The position numbers were made by a program, and so were the translations under genes. From NCBI GenBank assembly GCA_036787815.1, contig DAIQOP010000133.1, forward strand, positions 1 to 10,296: a stretch of DNA of 10,296 nt, read 5' to 3'. The notes beneath the pieces were generated by a model. That model saw only the letters and a list, made by a program, of their open reading frames with translations, ran no database searches and was not told the origin of the DNA. Numbering within the stretch: position 1 is the stretch's first letter; the number at the start of each line of letters is the position of its first letter. This document shows positions 1 to 7,625 of the stretch, in pieces. Origin of the DNA: DATBAK01 sp036787815. GTDB taxonomy: Bacteria; Actinomycetota; Acidimicrobiia; IMCC26256; PALSA-610.

Positions 1-283
1 GGCGGGCGCCGTCCATGGCGGCGAACCGCACCGCGGTGCCCCGTGATCCGCCCGGACCCCACTCGGTCGCCGCGTCGACGGCGGTCTGGGCGCTGTAGTC
101 GACCCCGACGACCATGCGGTCGGGGCCGTCGAGCCGGGCCGTCTCGTCACCGACCCCGCAGCCCACGTCGAGCACGAGGCCGGGGCCGAGGCGCGCCACG
201 ACCTCCCGGTAGCCGGCGTCGTGGAGGGCGAGCAGCGAGTCGGGGGTCGCCCCCTGCATCGGGCGCTCGCCCGTCAACTTCAT
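1..283 (-). CDS. Class I SAM-dependent methyltransferase, N-terminal part (runs off the left edge)
   Basis: The reverse strand from the ATG at 283 gives 94 residues with no stop before the window edge. The fragment has the Rossmann-fold methyltransferase signature: motif I VLDVGCGVGDET at about residues 37-48, the acidic ribose-binding end of strand 2 in VVGVDYS (D62), and the start of the next motif at AAMDGAR (88-94). These residues bind S-adenosylmethionine. The acceptor-binding half is missing, so the substrate cannot be named. The ATG at 283 is chosen because the conserved-looking N-terminus MKLTGERP begins there, although the best Shine-Dalgarno-like run (GAGGGGG) lies farther upstream, before a GTG at 306 that opens a short out-of-frame mini-ORF. 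The gene is transcribed divergently from the glycosyltransferase at 443. The fold is clear; specificity and exact start are less so. Confidence 0.85.
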   Translation of the reverse strand, partial: MKLTGERPMQGATPDSLLALHDAGYREVVARLGPGLVLDVGCGVGDETARLDGPDRMVVGVDYSAQTAVDAATEWGPGGSRGTAVRFAAMDGAR

Positions 284-306
284 CGGTGCCCGCCCGTCAG
301 CTTCAC
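261..306 (-). repeat. Imperfect 23-bp tandem duplication across the methyltransferase start codon
   Basis: The minus-strand segments 306-284 and 283-261 are adjacent 23-bp units that match at 18 of 23 positions by my count. Each begins with a start-codon triplet (GTG or ATG) followed by codons for KLTG. Since 23 is not a multiple of three, the outer copy is out of frame with the gene and ends at a TGA. This looks like a duplicated gene start that has since diverged. Confidence 0.6.
280..306 (-). promoter_or_regulatory. Candidate 8-codon upstream mini-ORF coupled to the methyltransferase start
   Basis: On the minus strand a GTG at 306 follows a purine-rich GAGGGGG run with 5 bases between. 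It reads MKLTGGHR, then stops at TGA (282-280). That stop overlaps the methyltransferase ATG in an ATGA tetranucleotide (283-280), the usual geometry for termination-reinitiation coupling. No comparable ribosome binding site stands directly before the ATG at 283. What is seen is the short frame, the overlap and the position of the purine run. That ribosomes use it is inference. It may simply be a by-product of a local duplication of the start region. Confidence 0.4.
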
Positions 307-365
307 CGTGTCCCCCTCATGAGGAGTAGGAGGGTAACGCGCCGGCCCCGGTGGTTCGCGCCCGT

Positions 366-413
366 GAACTGAGGCCGGGTGGACAGGCCCATAGACTCAC
401 CCGGCCTCAGTTC
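366..413. promoter_or_regulatory. Perfect 16-bp inverted repeat between divergent genes (candidate operator)
   Basis: Arms GAACTGAGGCCGGGTG (366-381) and CACCCGGCCTCAGTTC (398-413) are exact reverse complements, separated by a 16-base loop (382-397). The element sits in the 159-bp gap between the methyltransferase (minus) and the glycosyltransferase operon (plus). The loop contains the -10-like hexamer TAGACT at 392-397. If that is the plus promoter, only the right arm would be transcribed, so a DNA operator for a dimeric regulator is likelier than an RNA hairpin. Transcription entering from either side could instead form a strong hairpin. There is no T-run, so an intrinsic terminator is less likely. 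Confidence 0.6.
392..397 (+). promoter_or_regulatory. Candidate -10 element of the glycosyltransferase operon
   Basis: TAGACT matches the actinobacterial TANNNT -10 pattern and lies 45 bases upstream of the ATG at 443, which would give a leader of about 40 bases. I see no convincing -35 hexamer at 16-19 bases spacing. It lies in the loop of the 16-bp inverted repeat, so a protein bound to the arms would cover it. On the opposite strand the same loop reads TATGGG, a weaker -10-like hexamer facing the methyltransferase. Confidence 0.3.
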
Positions 414-442
414 GACGGTCGGGTGACGGCAGGGGGAGCGGG

Positions 443-1624
443 ATGCGAGGTCGCGGCGCCGACGACGTCGTCGCAAAGCTGGGCGACATCGCCGCGCGGG
501 CCGGGCTGCGCCGGGTGAGCGTCCTCGCCTGGCGCGATCTCGACGACCCGGAGGCCGGTGGATCCGAGGTCCACGCCTCGAAGGTGGCCGCGCTCTGGGG
601 CCAGGCGGGTATCGAAGTGACGATGCGCACGTCGCACGCGCCCGGGTATCCGACCGTCTCGTGGCGCGACGGATACCGCGTGATCCGCAAGGGCGGCCGG
701 TACATGGTGTTCCCGCGCGCCGCCTTCAGCGAGATGATGGGTTGGCACGGCGCCAGCGACGCGCTGGTCGAGATCTGGAACGGCATGCCGTTCTTCTCGC
801 CGGTCTGGGCCCGGCGACCGCGCGTGGTGTGGCTCCACCATGTGCACGACACGATGTGGGAGATGACGCTGCCGCCGAGGCTCGCCCGAATCGGTCGCAA
901 CGTCGAGTACCACGTCGCGCCACCGCTCTACCGGCGTACGCAGATCATCACGCTCTCCGAGTCGTCCAAGCGCGACCTCCAGTCGAAGCTGCACTTCAAG
1001 GCGAAGCGCATCCACGTGGTCCCGCCGGGGATCGAGCCGCGATTCTCCCCGGGTGCGGTCGGGAAATCGCCGACCCCGCTCGTCGTGGCCGTCGGTCGGC
1101 TCGTGGCGGTGAAGCGCTTTGATGTCCTCGTCGACGCGCTCCTCGCGATCAAGGACCGCCATCCGGCGCTGCGGGCGATCATCGTCGGCGACGGGTACGA
1201 GCGCGAGCGGCTCGAGGCCCAGATCCGCGAGCACGACGCCACGTCGTGGATCGCGTTGCCGGGCCGCGTCGACGACGCGACGCTGGTGGAGGCGTACCGG
1301 CGCGCCTGGGTGGTCGCGAGCGCGTCGGCGCACGAGGGTTGGGGCATGACCATGACCGAGGCGGCGGCCTGTGGCACTCCGAGCGTGGCCACGCGCATCG
1401 CCGGGCACGAGGACGCCGTGGCCGACGGCATCTCGGGGCTCCTCGCCGACGACCCGGCCGGGATCGCCGCCGCCCTCGACCGCGTGATCTCCGACGACGC
1501 GTTGCGGGCCCGGCTCTCGGCCGGCGCGCTCGACCACGCCGCCGCGTACACCTGGGGCGCGACCGCGTGCGGCACCCTCGAGGTGCTCGCGGCCGAGACG
1601 ATCAGACGCCGCGGGCCCGCGTGA
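443..1624 (+). CDS. GT4-family glycosyltransferase (GT-B fold)
   Basis: This is a 393-residue cytoplasmic retaining glycosyltransferase that would transfer a sugar from a nucleotide donor to an envelope lipid or glycan acceptor. The N-terminal Rossmann half holds an AWRDLDDPEAGGSEVHA loop (29-45) typical of GT4 enzymes. The linker motif VPPGIE is at 193-198. The donor-binding half starts with AVGRLVAVKRFDVLVDA (216-232), with R219 and K224 in the usual phosphate-contacting positions. The EX7E motif is E298-E306 in HEGWGMTMTEAAACGTP. Length is normal for the family. The ATG at 443 is supported by AGGGGGA (431-437), 5 bases upstream. It is the first gene of an operon with the AftD-like gene, which starts within or just after its stop codon, so the two probably build one polysaccharide. 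The transferred sugar cannot be deduced. Confidence 0.9.
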   Translation: MRGRGADDVVAKLGDIAARAGLRRVSVLAWRDLDDPEAGGSEVHASKVAALWGQAGIEVTMRTSHAPGYPTVSWRDGYRVIRKGGRYMVFPRAAFSEMMGWHGASDALVEIWNGMPFFSPVWARRPRVVWLHHVHDTMWEMTLPPRLARIGRNVEYHVAPPLYRRTQIITLSESSKRDLQSKLHFKAKRIHVVPPGIEPRFSPGAVGKSPTPLVVAVGRLVAVKRFDVLVDALLAIKDRHPALRAIIVGDGYERERLEAQIREHDATSWIALPGRVDDATLVEAYRRAWVVASASAHEGWGMTMTEAAACGTPSVATRIAGHEDAVADGISGLLADDPAGIAAALDRVISDDALRARLSAGALDHAAAYTWGATACGTLEVLAAETIRRRGPA

Positions 1625-1638
1625 CCCGAGACGAAACC

Positions 1639-4600
1639 ATGTCGACCGGCCCGCGGGCGGGTGCCGACGGCACCGTGCCCGAGGCCGACGGCGCGACGAA
1701 GCGGCGGGGCTATCTGGCGCTGGCGTTGCTCGCCTACGTGCCCCCGCTGCTCACCCAGCCCGGCAAGGTCGCCGCCGACACGAAGTCGTACCTCTACCTC
1801 GATCCGTCACGGTTGCTCGGGCGGGCCGCGTCGATGTGGGACCCCAACATCGGGTTCGGCACCGTCACCCACCAGAACATCGGCTACCTGTTCCCGATGG
1901 GGCCGTACTACTGGTTGCTCGAGACGCTGAGGGTTCCCGACTGGATCGCCCAACGCCTCTGGCTCGGATCGCTCGTGCTCTTCGCCGGTCTCGGCGTGCT
2001 CTATCTCATGCGCACGCTCGGGGTGAAGGGCCCCGGAGTCGCGGTCGCCGCGCTGGCCTACATGTTCAGCCCGTACTCCCTCGACTACGCCGCGCGGATC
2101 TCGGTGCTGCTGATGCCGTGGGCGGCCCTGGGGTGGTTGATCGCGCTCACGATCAAGGCGCTCCGCGACGGGCGTTGGCGATATCCCGCGTTGTTCGCGC
2201 TCGTCGTGCAGCTCGTCGGGGGCGTGAACGCGACCGCGTTGATCTTCGCGGGTGTCGGGCCGGTGCTGTGGATCGCGTACTCGTGGATCACGGGTCAGGT
2301 GAAGGCGGGGCGCGCGTTGAGCGTCACCGCGAAGATCGGTGGGCTCACGCTGCTCACGTCCCTCTGGTGGATGGCCGGACTGTGGGCGCAGGGCAGCTAC
2401 GGGCTCGACATCCTCAAGTACACCGAGACGGTGAAGGCGGTCGCCCGCACCTCGACACCCAACGAGGTGCTGCGCGGCCTCGGCTACTGGTTCTTCTACG
2501 GGCAGGACAGCGTCGGGCCGTGGACCGAGGCGTCGATCAACTACACGCAGCACATCGAGGTGATCCTGGCCGGGTACGGCCTTGCCGCGCTCTCGCTCGC
2601 GGGTGCCGCGTTCTCGCGCTGGCGCCACCGCGTGTACTTCCTCGCGATGACCTTCGTCGGTGTCGTGATCGCCGTCGGCGCGTACCCCTACACGTCGCCG
2701 ACCCCGCTGGGCGCGCTCTTCAAGGCGTTCGCCAGCACCTCCACCGCAGGTCTCGCGCTGCGCAGCACGGGCCGCGCGATCCCGCTGGTCACACTGGGCA
2801 TGGCGGTGATGCTCGGCGTCGGCGTGAACGTGGCCGCGCAGCGCTTCACGACCCCGAAGTTCCCCAGACGGTGGCTCGTCGTCACCGGTGCGGTGATCGC
2901 GCTCATCGTCGTCGACTTCCCGGCTCTCTACGACGGCACGTACTACGGCCGCAACCTCGAGCGCCCGAACGACGTGCCCGCATACTGGATGCAGGCCGCG
3001 CACTATCTCGACCAGGGCTCTCATCAGACGCGGGTGCTCGAGCTGCCCGGCTCGGACTTCGCGTCGTACGTGTGGGGCAACACCGTCGACCCCATCACCC
3101 CCGGTCTGATGGACCGACCGTACGTCGCGCGCGAGCTCATCCCCTGGGGTGGTCCCGCGGCCCAAGATCTCCTCAACGCGGTCGACGAGCGCATCCAGCA
3201 GGGCACGTTCGAACCCGGCGGCTTCACCGCGCTGGCCCGACGCATGGGTGTCGGCGCCGTCGACCTGCGTTACGACCTCCAGTTCAAGCGCTACAACGTC
3301 GTTCGCCCGCTCGAGCTCCAACGCGACTTCGGCAACGTTCCCGGACTCACGCTCGCGAAGACGTTCGGGCCGCAGTTGCACGGCAAGGCCTCGACCGAGT
3401 TCATCGACGAGACCACCCTCAAGACCCCACCGGGTGAGACCCAACCGAGATCGGTCGCGGTGTACACCGTGAGCGATCCCACCGCGATCGTGCGCGCGGA
3501 ATCGGGAAGCCGTCCGCTCGTCGTCGCCGGTGACGGGGAAGGCCTCGTCGACATCGCCAACGTCGGTCTGCTCGACAACGCGGGCGTCGTGCTCTATTCC
3601 GCGTCGTACGCAGGCGATCCGGCGGCGCTGCGCAAGGCCGTCGGCGCCGACGGCGTGCTGGTGGTCACCGATTCCAACCGCAAGCGGGCCCGGCGGTGGA
3701 GCACGGTGATGGACAACACCGGCTACACGGAGCAGGCGGGGGAGAAGCCGCTCGCCACCGATCCCAGCGACGCGCGCCTCGACGACTTCCCGAAGGCCGG
3801 CGACGACGCGTACACGGTGACCGATCAGCAGGGCGTCAAGTCGGTGCAGGCGACCGCGTACGGCAACCCGATCACCTACACACCCGAAGACCGGGCGTCG
3901 CGCGCGTTCGACGGCAACACCGACACGTCGTGGACCGTCGCGGCCTTCGACCTCGCGATCGGCAACCGCATCCAGATGGTCGCGAAGCAGCCGATCACCA
4001 CAGATCGCGTCCGTCTGGTGCAGAAGCAGAACGGTCCGCAGGATCGCTGGATCACCCAGGTGCGACTCACCTTCGACGGCGGCCGTCCGGTCACCGCCAC
4101 GCTCGACGCGACCTCGCGCGTCGTCGCCGGGCAGACCGTGCTGTTCCCGAAGCGCACATTCTCGACGTTGAGCGTCGAGATCACCAACACGAGCGACGGT
4201 CCGCGCGTGCTCAACGGCGGCGCGGCGGCGGTCGGGTTCGCCGAGATCGACGTGCGTGACGCTCACGGCCACCCCGTGCGGGTGAAGGACGTCGAACGGA
4301 TGCCACTCGATCTGCTCGCGTCCGAAGGCCGCGCGTCGCAGTCGCACCCGCTGGTGCTCCTGATGAGCCGCGAGCGGGTACTGCCGGTCCCGCCCCGCAC
4401 GGACCCCGAGCTCGCGATCCAGCGCGAGTTCACGCTCCCGACGGCCCGCACGTTCTCGTTGACCGGTACCGCGCGGCTCACCTCCGACGCGTTGGGTGCC
4501 GATATCGACGCGGCGCTCGGGCTGCCCACACTCGCCCGGGGTGGTGTCGACGCCCGGGCGCGCGAGTTCCTCGCCGGGTGCGTGTACTGCCGTTCGGACG

Positions 4601-6048
4601 ACGCGATCGACGGCGACCCCACGACCGCGTGGGTCACACCGTTCATCGGTGTGCGCCGGCAGTGGGTCAACTACGACATCGCGAAGCCGATCACGTTCGA
4701 TCACGTGAACCTGCAGATCGTCACCGACGAGTTCCACTCGCGTCCCAGGCTGCTGAAGCTCACGGTCGACGGCCAGGTGCGGTGGATCAAGGTGCCGAAG
4801 CTCCAGGCGAAGTCCGAACGCAACAGCGTCGCTCCGGTCACGGTGCGCTTCCCCCCGGTGACCGGCAAGCACATCCAGGTGACCATCGCGTCGATCGACA
4901 AGGTCCACGTCGCGAGCAAGTACTCGAAGCACGACGCGCTCGCGCCGGTGGCGATCGCCGAGCTCGGCATTCCCGGGCTGCGGTTGCCCGCGCAACCCGC
5001 GCAGCTCCCCGGCACCTGCCGCTCCGACCTCGTCAAGATCGACGGGCGCCCGGTTCCCGTTCGCATCACCGGCTCGGCGACCGACGCGCAGAACCTGCAG
5101 CCGCTCACGATCTCGGCGTGCGATCCCGCCAACCCGGACGCGCCGGCGACGGTGCAGCTCGGCGCCGGCTCCCACGAGCTCGACACCAAGTCGGGGCAGA
5201 TCACGGCCCTCCAGCTCGACCGGCTCGTGCTCGCCTCCGCCCCGGGCGGCGGGGCCGGCACGACGGCGGGAGGTCGGGCCACGGGCCTGGGCGCGGCACC
5301 GACCGCGCCGCAGCTCACGGTCGTGCACCAGGGCCGAACGAAGATGTCGGTGAAGATCACCGGCGCGAGCGCACCGTTCTGGCTCGTGCTGGGGGAGAGC
5401 CAGAACGCCGGGTGGCGGGCGACCGTGAAGGGGAGCGGCTCGCTCGGCGGCTCGCAGCTGGTCGACGGGTTCGCGAACGGCTGGCGCATCGACCCGAAGG
5501 GGCAGCAGTCGCTGGTCGTCGATCTCGAATGGGTTCCCCAACAGAAGGTCTGGGCCGCGATCGGGCTGTCGTTGTTCGGCGGTCTGCTGTGCTGCGCGCT
5601 CGCGGCGGCCGGGTACCGGCGCGCCCGCGGGGGGGTGCTCGCGCTCGAGGGGGCACCCGACCGCGGCATCGACGACGTTCCGTCGTTCCGTCTGCCGTGG
5701 TTGCCCGATGCGGCGGCGCCGTCGCGGGGCGCCCAGGTGGTGGCGACCCTGGTGGGGGCCGGAGTCGCCGCGGTCGTCACGGGCCCGTGGGCCGGCGTGC
5801 TGGTCGGCGCCGCGCTCATCGTCGCGTTCCTGCTGCCGCGCGCCCGAGCGTTCCTCGCGCTCGCGCCGCCGGTGCTCGTCGGCTTCATCGGGCTCTACGT
5901 CGCGAACAAGCAGATGCGCGCGGCCGTGCCGGCGGTCTTCGAATGGCCGACGCTCTTCTCTCGGGCCACCGCACCGGCCTGGGCCGCGATCGTCCTCTTC
6001 GCCGCCGATGCCCTGTACGAAGCCGTCCGCCGCGGGAGGCGATCATGA
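1639..6048 (+). CDS. AftD-like alpha-(1->3)-arabinofuranosyltransferase (DUF3367, GT-C fold) with two discoidin-like domains
   Basis: This is a 1469-residue integral membrane glycosyltransferase. AftD in mycobacteria adds arabinofuranose from decaprenyl-phosphoarabinose to arabinogalactan and lipoarabinomannan outside the membrane; that chemistry is inferred here. Residues 24-433 form the multi-pass GT-C domain, with D47 in VAADTKSY as the expected catalytic-loop acid and the AftD-like stretches HQNIGYLFPMGPYYW and LGYWFFYGQDSVGPW. The extracytoplasmic part starts with RVLELPGSDF (from 465) and DRPYVARELIPWG (492-504). Discoidin/F5-8C-like domains lie at about 735-874 (AFDGNTDTSW) and 966-1114 (AIDGDPTTAW), followed by a Gly/Ala-rich linker near 1201-1225. 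Hydrophobic segments at 1305-1327, 1368-1430 and the C-terminus return it to the membrane. The ATG at 1639 has a weak GAGA 7 bases upstream. An in-frame GTG at 1621 overlaps the previous stop by 4 bases and would add 6 residues. Confidence 0.9.
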   Translation: MSTGPRAGADGTVPEADGATKRRGYLALALLAYVPPLLTQPGKVAADTKSYLYLDPSRLLGRAASMWDPNIGFGTVTHQNIGYLFPMGPYYWLLETLRVPDWIAQRLWLGSLVLFAGLGVLYLMRTLGVKGPGVAVAALAYMFSPYSLDYAARISVLLMPWAALGWLIALTIKALRDGRWRYPALFALVVQLVGGVNATALIFAGVGPVLWIAYSWITGQVKAGRALSVTAKIGGLTLLTSLWWMAGLWAQGSYGLDILKYTETVKAVARTSTPNEVLRGLGYWFFYGQDSVGPWTEASINYTQHIEVILAGYGLAALSLAGAAFSRWRHRVYFLAMTFVGVVIAVGAYPYTSPTPLGALFKAFASTSTAGLALRSTGRAIPLVTLGMAVMLGVGVNVAAQRFTTPKFPRRWLVVTGAVIALIVVDFPALYDGTYYGRNLERPNDVPAYWMQAAHYLDQGSHQTRVLELPGSDFASYVWGNTVDPITPGLMDRPYVARELIPWGGPAAQDLLNAVDERIQQGTFEPGGFTALARRMGVGAVDLRYDLQFKRYNVVRPLELQRDFGNVPGLTLAKTFGPQLHGKASTEFIDETTLKTPPGETQPRSVAVYTVSDPTAIVRAESGSRPLVVAGDGEGLVDIANVGLLDNAGVVLYSASYAGDPAALRKAVGADGVLVVTDSNRKRARRWSTVMDNTGYTEQAGEKPLATDPSDARLDDFPKAGDDAYTVTDQQGVKSVQATAYGNPITYTPEDRASRAFDGNTDTSWTVAAFDLAIGNRIQMVAKQPITTDRVRLVQKQNGPQDRWITQVRLTFDGGRPVTATLDATSRVVAGQTVLFPKRTFSTLSVEITNTSDGPRVLNGGAAAVGFAEIDVRDAHGHPVRVKDVERMPLDLLASEGRASQSHPLVLLMSRERVLPVPPRTDPELAIQREFTLPTARTFSLTGTARLTSDALGADIDAALGLPTLARGGVDARAREFLAGCVYCRSDDAIDGDPTTAWVTPFIGVRRQWVNYDIAKPITFDHVNLQIVTDEFHSRPRLLKLTVDGQVRWIKVPKLQAKSERNSVAPVTVRFPPVTGKHIQVTIASIDKVHVASKYSKHDALAPVAIAELGIPGLRLPAQPAQLPGTCRSDLVKIDGRPVPVRITGSATDAQNLQPLTISACDPANPDAPATVQLGAGSHELDTKSGQITALQLDRLVLASAPGGGAGTTAGGRATGLGAAPTAPQLTVVHQGRTKMSVKITGASAPFWLVLGESQNAGWRATVKGSGSLGGSQLVDGFANGWRIDPKGQQSLVVDLEWVPQQKVWAAIGLSLFGGLLCCALAAAGYRRARGGVLALEGAPDRGIDDVPSFRLPWLPDAAAPSRGAQVVATLVGAGVAAVVTGPWAGVLVGAALIVAFLLPRARAFLALAPPVLVGFIGLYVANKQMRAAVPAVFEWPTLFSRATAPAWAAIVLFAADALYEAVRRGRRS

Positions 6049-7439
6049 CAACTGCTCCTTGGTCCGGAGATGCGTGCTCGCTGGTGGACGCGTTTCGGTC
6101 GGGGGAACGCTCACCGGTGGAGGAGCTCGAGGCGACGCTCGCCGCGATCTCGGCATCGGAGCTGAACGCGTGGTCGTACGTCGACGCCGAGCCCGCGCGT
6201 GAAGCCGCGGCGCGTGCCGACGTCAACCTGCCGTTCGGCGGGGTGCCGATCGGCGTGAAGCAGCTCACCTCGGTTGCGGGTTGGCCCGCGACGGAGGCGT
6301 CGGTGCCGTTGCGCGATCACGTGGCCGAGCACGACGCGACGATGGTGGCGCGGCTCCGTGAGGCGGGCGCGGTGCTGGCGGGTGCGACGACCGCGAGCGA
6401 GTACGGCGGCGTGAACCTCACGAGAACGAAGCTGCACGGCACGACCCGGAACCCGTGGGACCTCGACCGGACGCCGGGAGGCTCGTCGGGGGGCGCGGCG
6501 GCCGCGGTCGCCGGCGGCGAGTGCACCATCGCGACCGGCGGCGACGGCGGGGGATCGATCCGCATCCCGGCCGCCTTCACGGGGCTCGTCGGGTTGAAGA
6601 ACACCTACGGGCGCATCCCGAAGGGTCCGCGCACGGTGGTGGGCTCGCTCACCGCGGTGTCGGGATGCCTCGCCCGATCGGTGCGCGACGTCGCCCGCTA
6701 CCTCGACGTGTGCAACGGCTTCGATGCTCGCGACCCGTACAGCCTTCCGCGCGTCGAGGGCTGGGAACGCGGGCTCGGCACCCACGAGTTGCGGGGCAAG
6801 CGGGTCGTGATCGCGCCGACGCTCGGGAGCGCGATCGTGCATCCCGATCTCGTCGCCGCGGTGATCGGCAACGGTGAAGCGTTGGCACGCGACGCCGGCC
6901 TCGTGGTCGTCGACGTCGCCGTTTCGCTCCCGGAGCTCTCGTACGAGTGGGCGCTCTCGGGTCTGGCCGAGATCGTGATGGAGCTCGGCGACCTGTATCC
7001 CGACTGCGAGCCCGATCTCACGCCCCAGATCGCCTTCGGGCTGGAGCTGGCGCACAAAGTCTACGACATCAAGGCGCGTGCGCGCATCGAAGCACAGCGC
7101 GTGCGGACGAACGAGAAGATGGCGGATCTGTTTGAGCAGGTCGACTTCGTCATCGCGTCGACCAACCCCGATATCGCGTTCGGCGCCGACGGCCCGCTGC
7201 CCCAGGTGGTCGACGGGGTGCAGGCGGGGCTGGGCAACAACGGCGCGCTCACGATCCCGTCGAACATCTACGGCAACCCCGCGATCTCCATCCCGATCGG
7301 CACCTCGCGCGGTCTCCCCATCGGGATGCAGGTGCTCGCTCCCCACCACCACGAAGACTGGCTGCTCGACCTCGCCCTCATCGCCGAAACTGAACGCGAG
7401 TGGCCGCTCTTACGGTCGACTCCGCTCCCCGGCGCGTAG
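6045..7439 (+). CDS. Amidase-signature family hydrolase
   Basis: This 464-residue protein belongs to the amidase signature family, which hydrolyses amide bonds with a Ser-cisSer-Lys triad. Visible residues are K72 in PIGVKQL, the cis-serine S147 in TPGGSSGG (143-150) and the nucleophile S171 in GGDGGGSIRIPAA. The 24-residue spacing between the two serines matches fatty acid amide hydrolase (S217/S241). The C-terminal IPSNIYGNPAISIPIG and GLPIGMQVLAP are the usual family ends. The residue after the catalytic lysine is Gln rather than the common Asp or Glu. There is no signal peptide, so it should be cytoplasmic. It is not GatA by context: no gatB or gatC is nearby. The start is firm: ATG overlaps the AftD-like stop as ATGA, with GGGAGG (6034-6039) 5 bases upstream. 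The substrate is unknown; co-transcription with envelope glycan enzymes is the only hint. Confidence 0.9.
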   Translation: MTTAPWSGDACSLVDAFRSGERSPVEELEATLAAISASELNAWSYVDAEPAREAAARADVNLPFGGVPIGVKQLTSVAGWPATEASVPLRDHVAEHDATMVARLREAGAVLAGATTASEYGGVNLTRTKLHGTTRNPWDLDRTPGGSSGGAAAAVAGGECTIATGGDGGGSIRIPAAFTGLVGLKNTYGRIPKGPRTVVGSLTAVSGCLARSVRDVARYLDVCNGFDARDPYSLPRVEGWERGLGTHELRGKRVVIAPTLGSAIVHPDLVAAVIGNGEALARDAGLVVVDVAVSLPELSYEWALSGLAEIVMELGDLYPDCEPDLTPQIAFGLELAHKVYDIKARARIEAQRVRTNEKMADLFEQVDFVIASTNPDIAFGADGPLPQVVDGVQAGLGNNGALTIPSNIYGNPAISIPIGTSRGLPIGMQVLAPHHHEDWLLDLALIAETEREWPLLRSTPLPGA

Positions 7440-7453
7440 CCCCGGTCGACCGT
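7412..7453 (+). terminator. Candidate hairpin spanning the amidase stop codon
   Basis: ACGGTCGAC (7412-7420) and GTCGACCGT (7445-7453) are exact 9-bp inverted arms around a 24-base loop that contains the amidase TAG (7437-7439). The right arm also holds the 10-bp palindrome CGGTCGACCG (7443-7452). No T-run follows, so a classical intrinsic terminator is not shown. A hairpin at the end of an operon facing a convergent gene would suit transcription termination or mRNA 3'-end protection. Confidence 0.3.
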
Positions 7454-7625
7454 TCGTCTGACGCCTCCGCTCCGTCTCCGGGCGCGGGATGGGAGTGGGC
7501 GTCGGGTTGCTTCAGCTCTCATGGTCGACTCCGCTTCGTGAGGCTCCGCACTCGTCGCGTCTCGTCTGAAGCCTCCGCTCCGTCTCCGGGCGCGGGATGG
7601 GAGTGGGCGTCGGGTTGCTTCGGCT
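7454..7625. repeat. Direct repeat: two 64-bp near-identical copies at a 108-bp period
   Basis: Segments 7454-7517 and 7562-7625 agree at 62 of 64 positions by my alignment; the differences are C/A at 7462/7570 and A/G at 7514/7622. The period of 108 bp is a multiple of three. A shorter match, GGTCGACTCCGCT at 7414-7426 and 7523-7535 (offset 109), suggests the unit begins inside the amidase 3' end, with a diverged middle. The two copies fill most of the gap between the convergent amidase and AlkC-like genes, and the second copy ends on the AlkC-like stop codon. CTCCG submotifs recur within each unit. I see no open reading frame worth calling, no transposase and no obvious terminal inverted repeats. 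It resembles a dispersed intergenic repeat family, which this window alone cannot prove. Confidence 0.85.

Noticed and set aside
43..372. A 109-codon plus-strand frame at the left end
   Set aside because: It is antisense to the methyltransferase motifs and is Arg/Pro-rich low-complexity translation.
1246..1638. Extension of the AftD-like frame upstream to 1246
   Set aside because: The extra residues are Arg/Gly-rich and overlap the C-terminal half of the GT4 gene, including its EX7E motif. The real start is at 1639, or possibly 1621.
1807..5541. A 1244-codon open frame on the minus strand opposite the AftD-like gene
   Set aside because: It is rich in Arg, Gly, Glu and Asp without hydrophobic periodicity or recognisable domains, and it mirrors the codon bias of the high-GC plus-strand gene. 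It is an antisense shadow.
4578..6044. Extension of the amidase frame upstream to 4578, which would give a 953-residue protein
   Set aside because: The added part is Arg/Pro-rich out-of-frame translation of the AftD-like gene. The ATG at 6045 has a good ribosome binding site and begins a normal-length amidase.
6045..7439. GatA subunit of the tRNA-dependent amidotransferase
   Set aside because: The amidase signature is shared, but no gatB or gatC gene is adjacent and the operon is with envelope glycan genes, so only the general family is assigned.
7454..7625. CRISPR array or insertion sequence
   Set aside because: There are only two long copies (64 bp) with a 44-bp interval, no series of short repeats, no cas gene, no transposase and no clear terminal inverted repeats.
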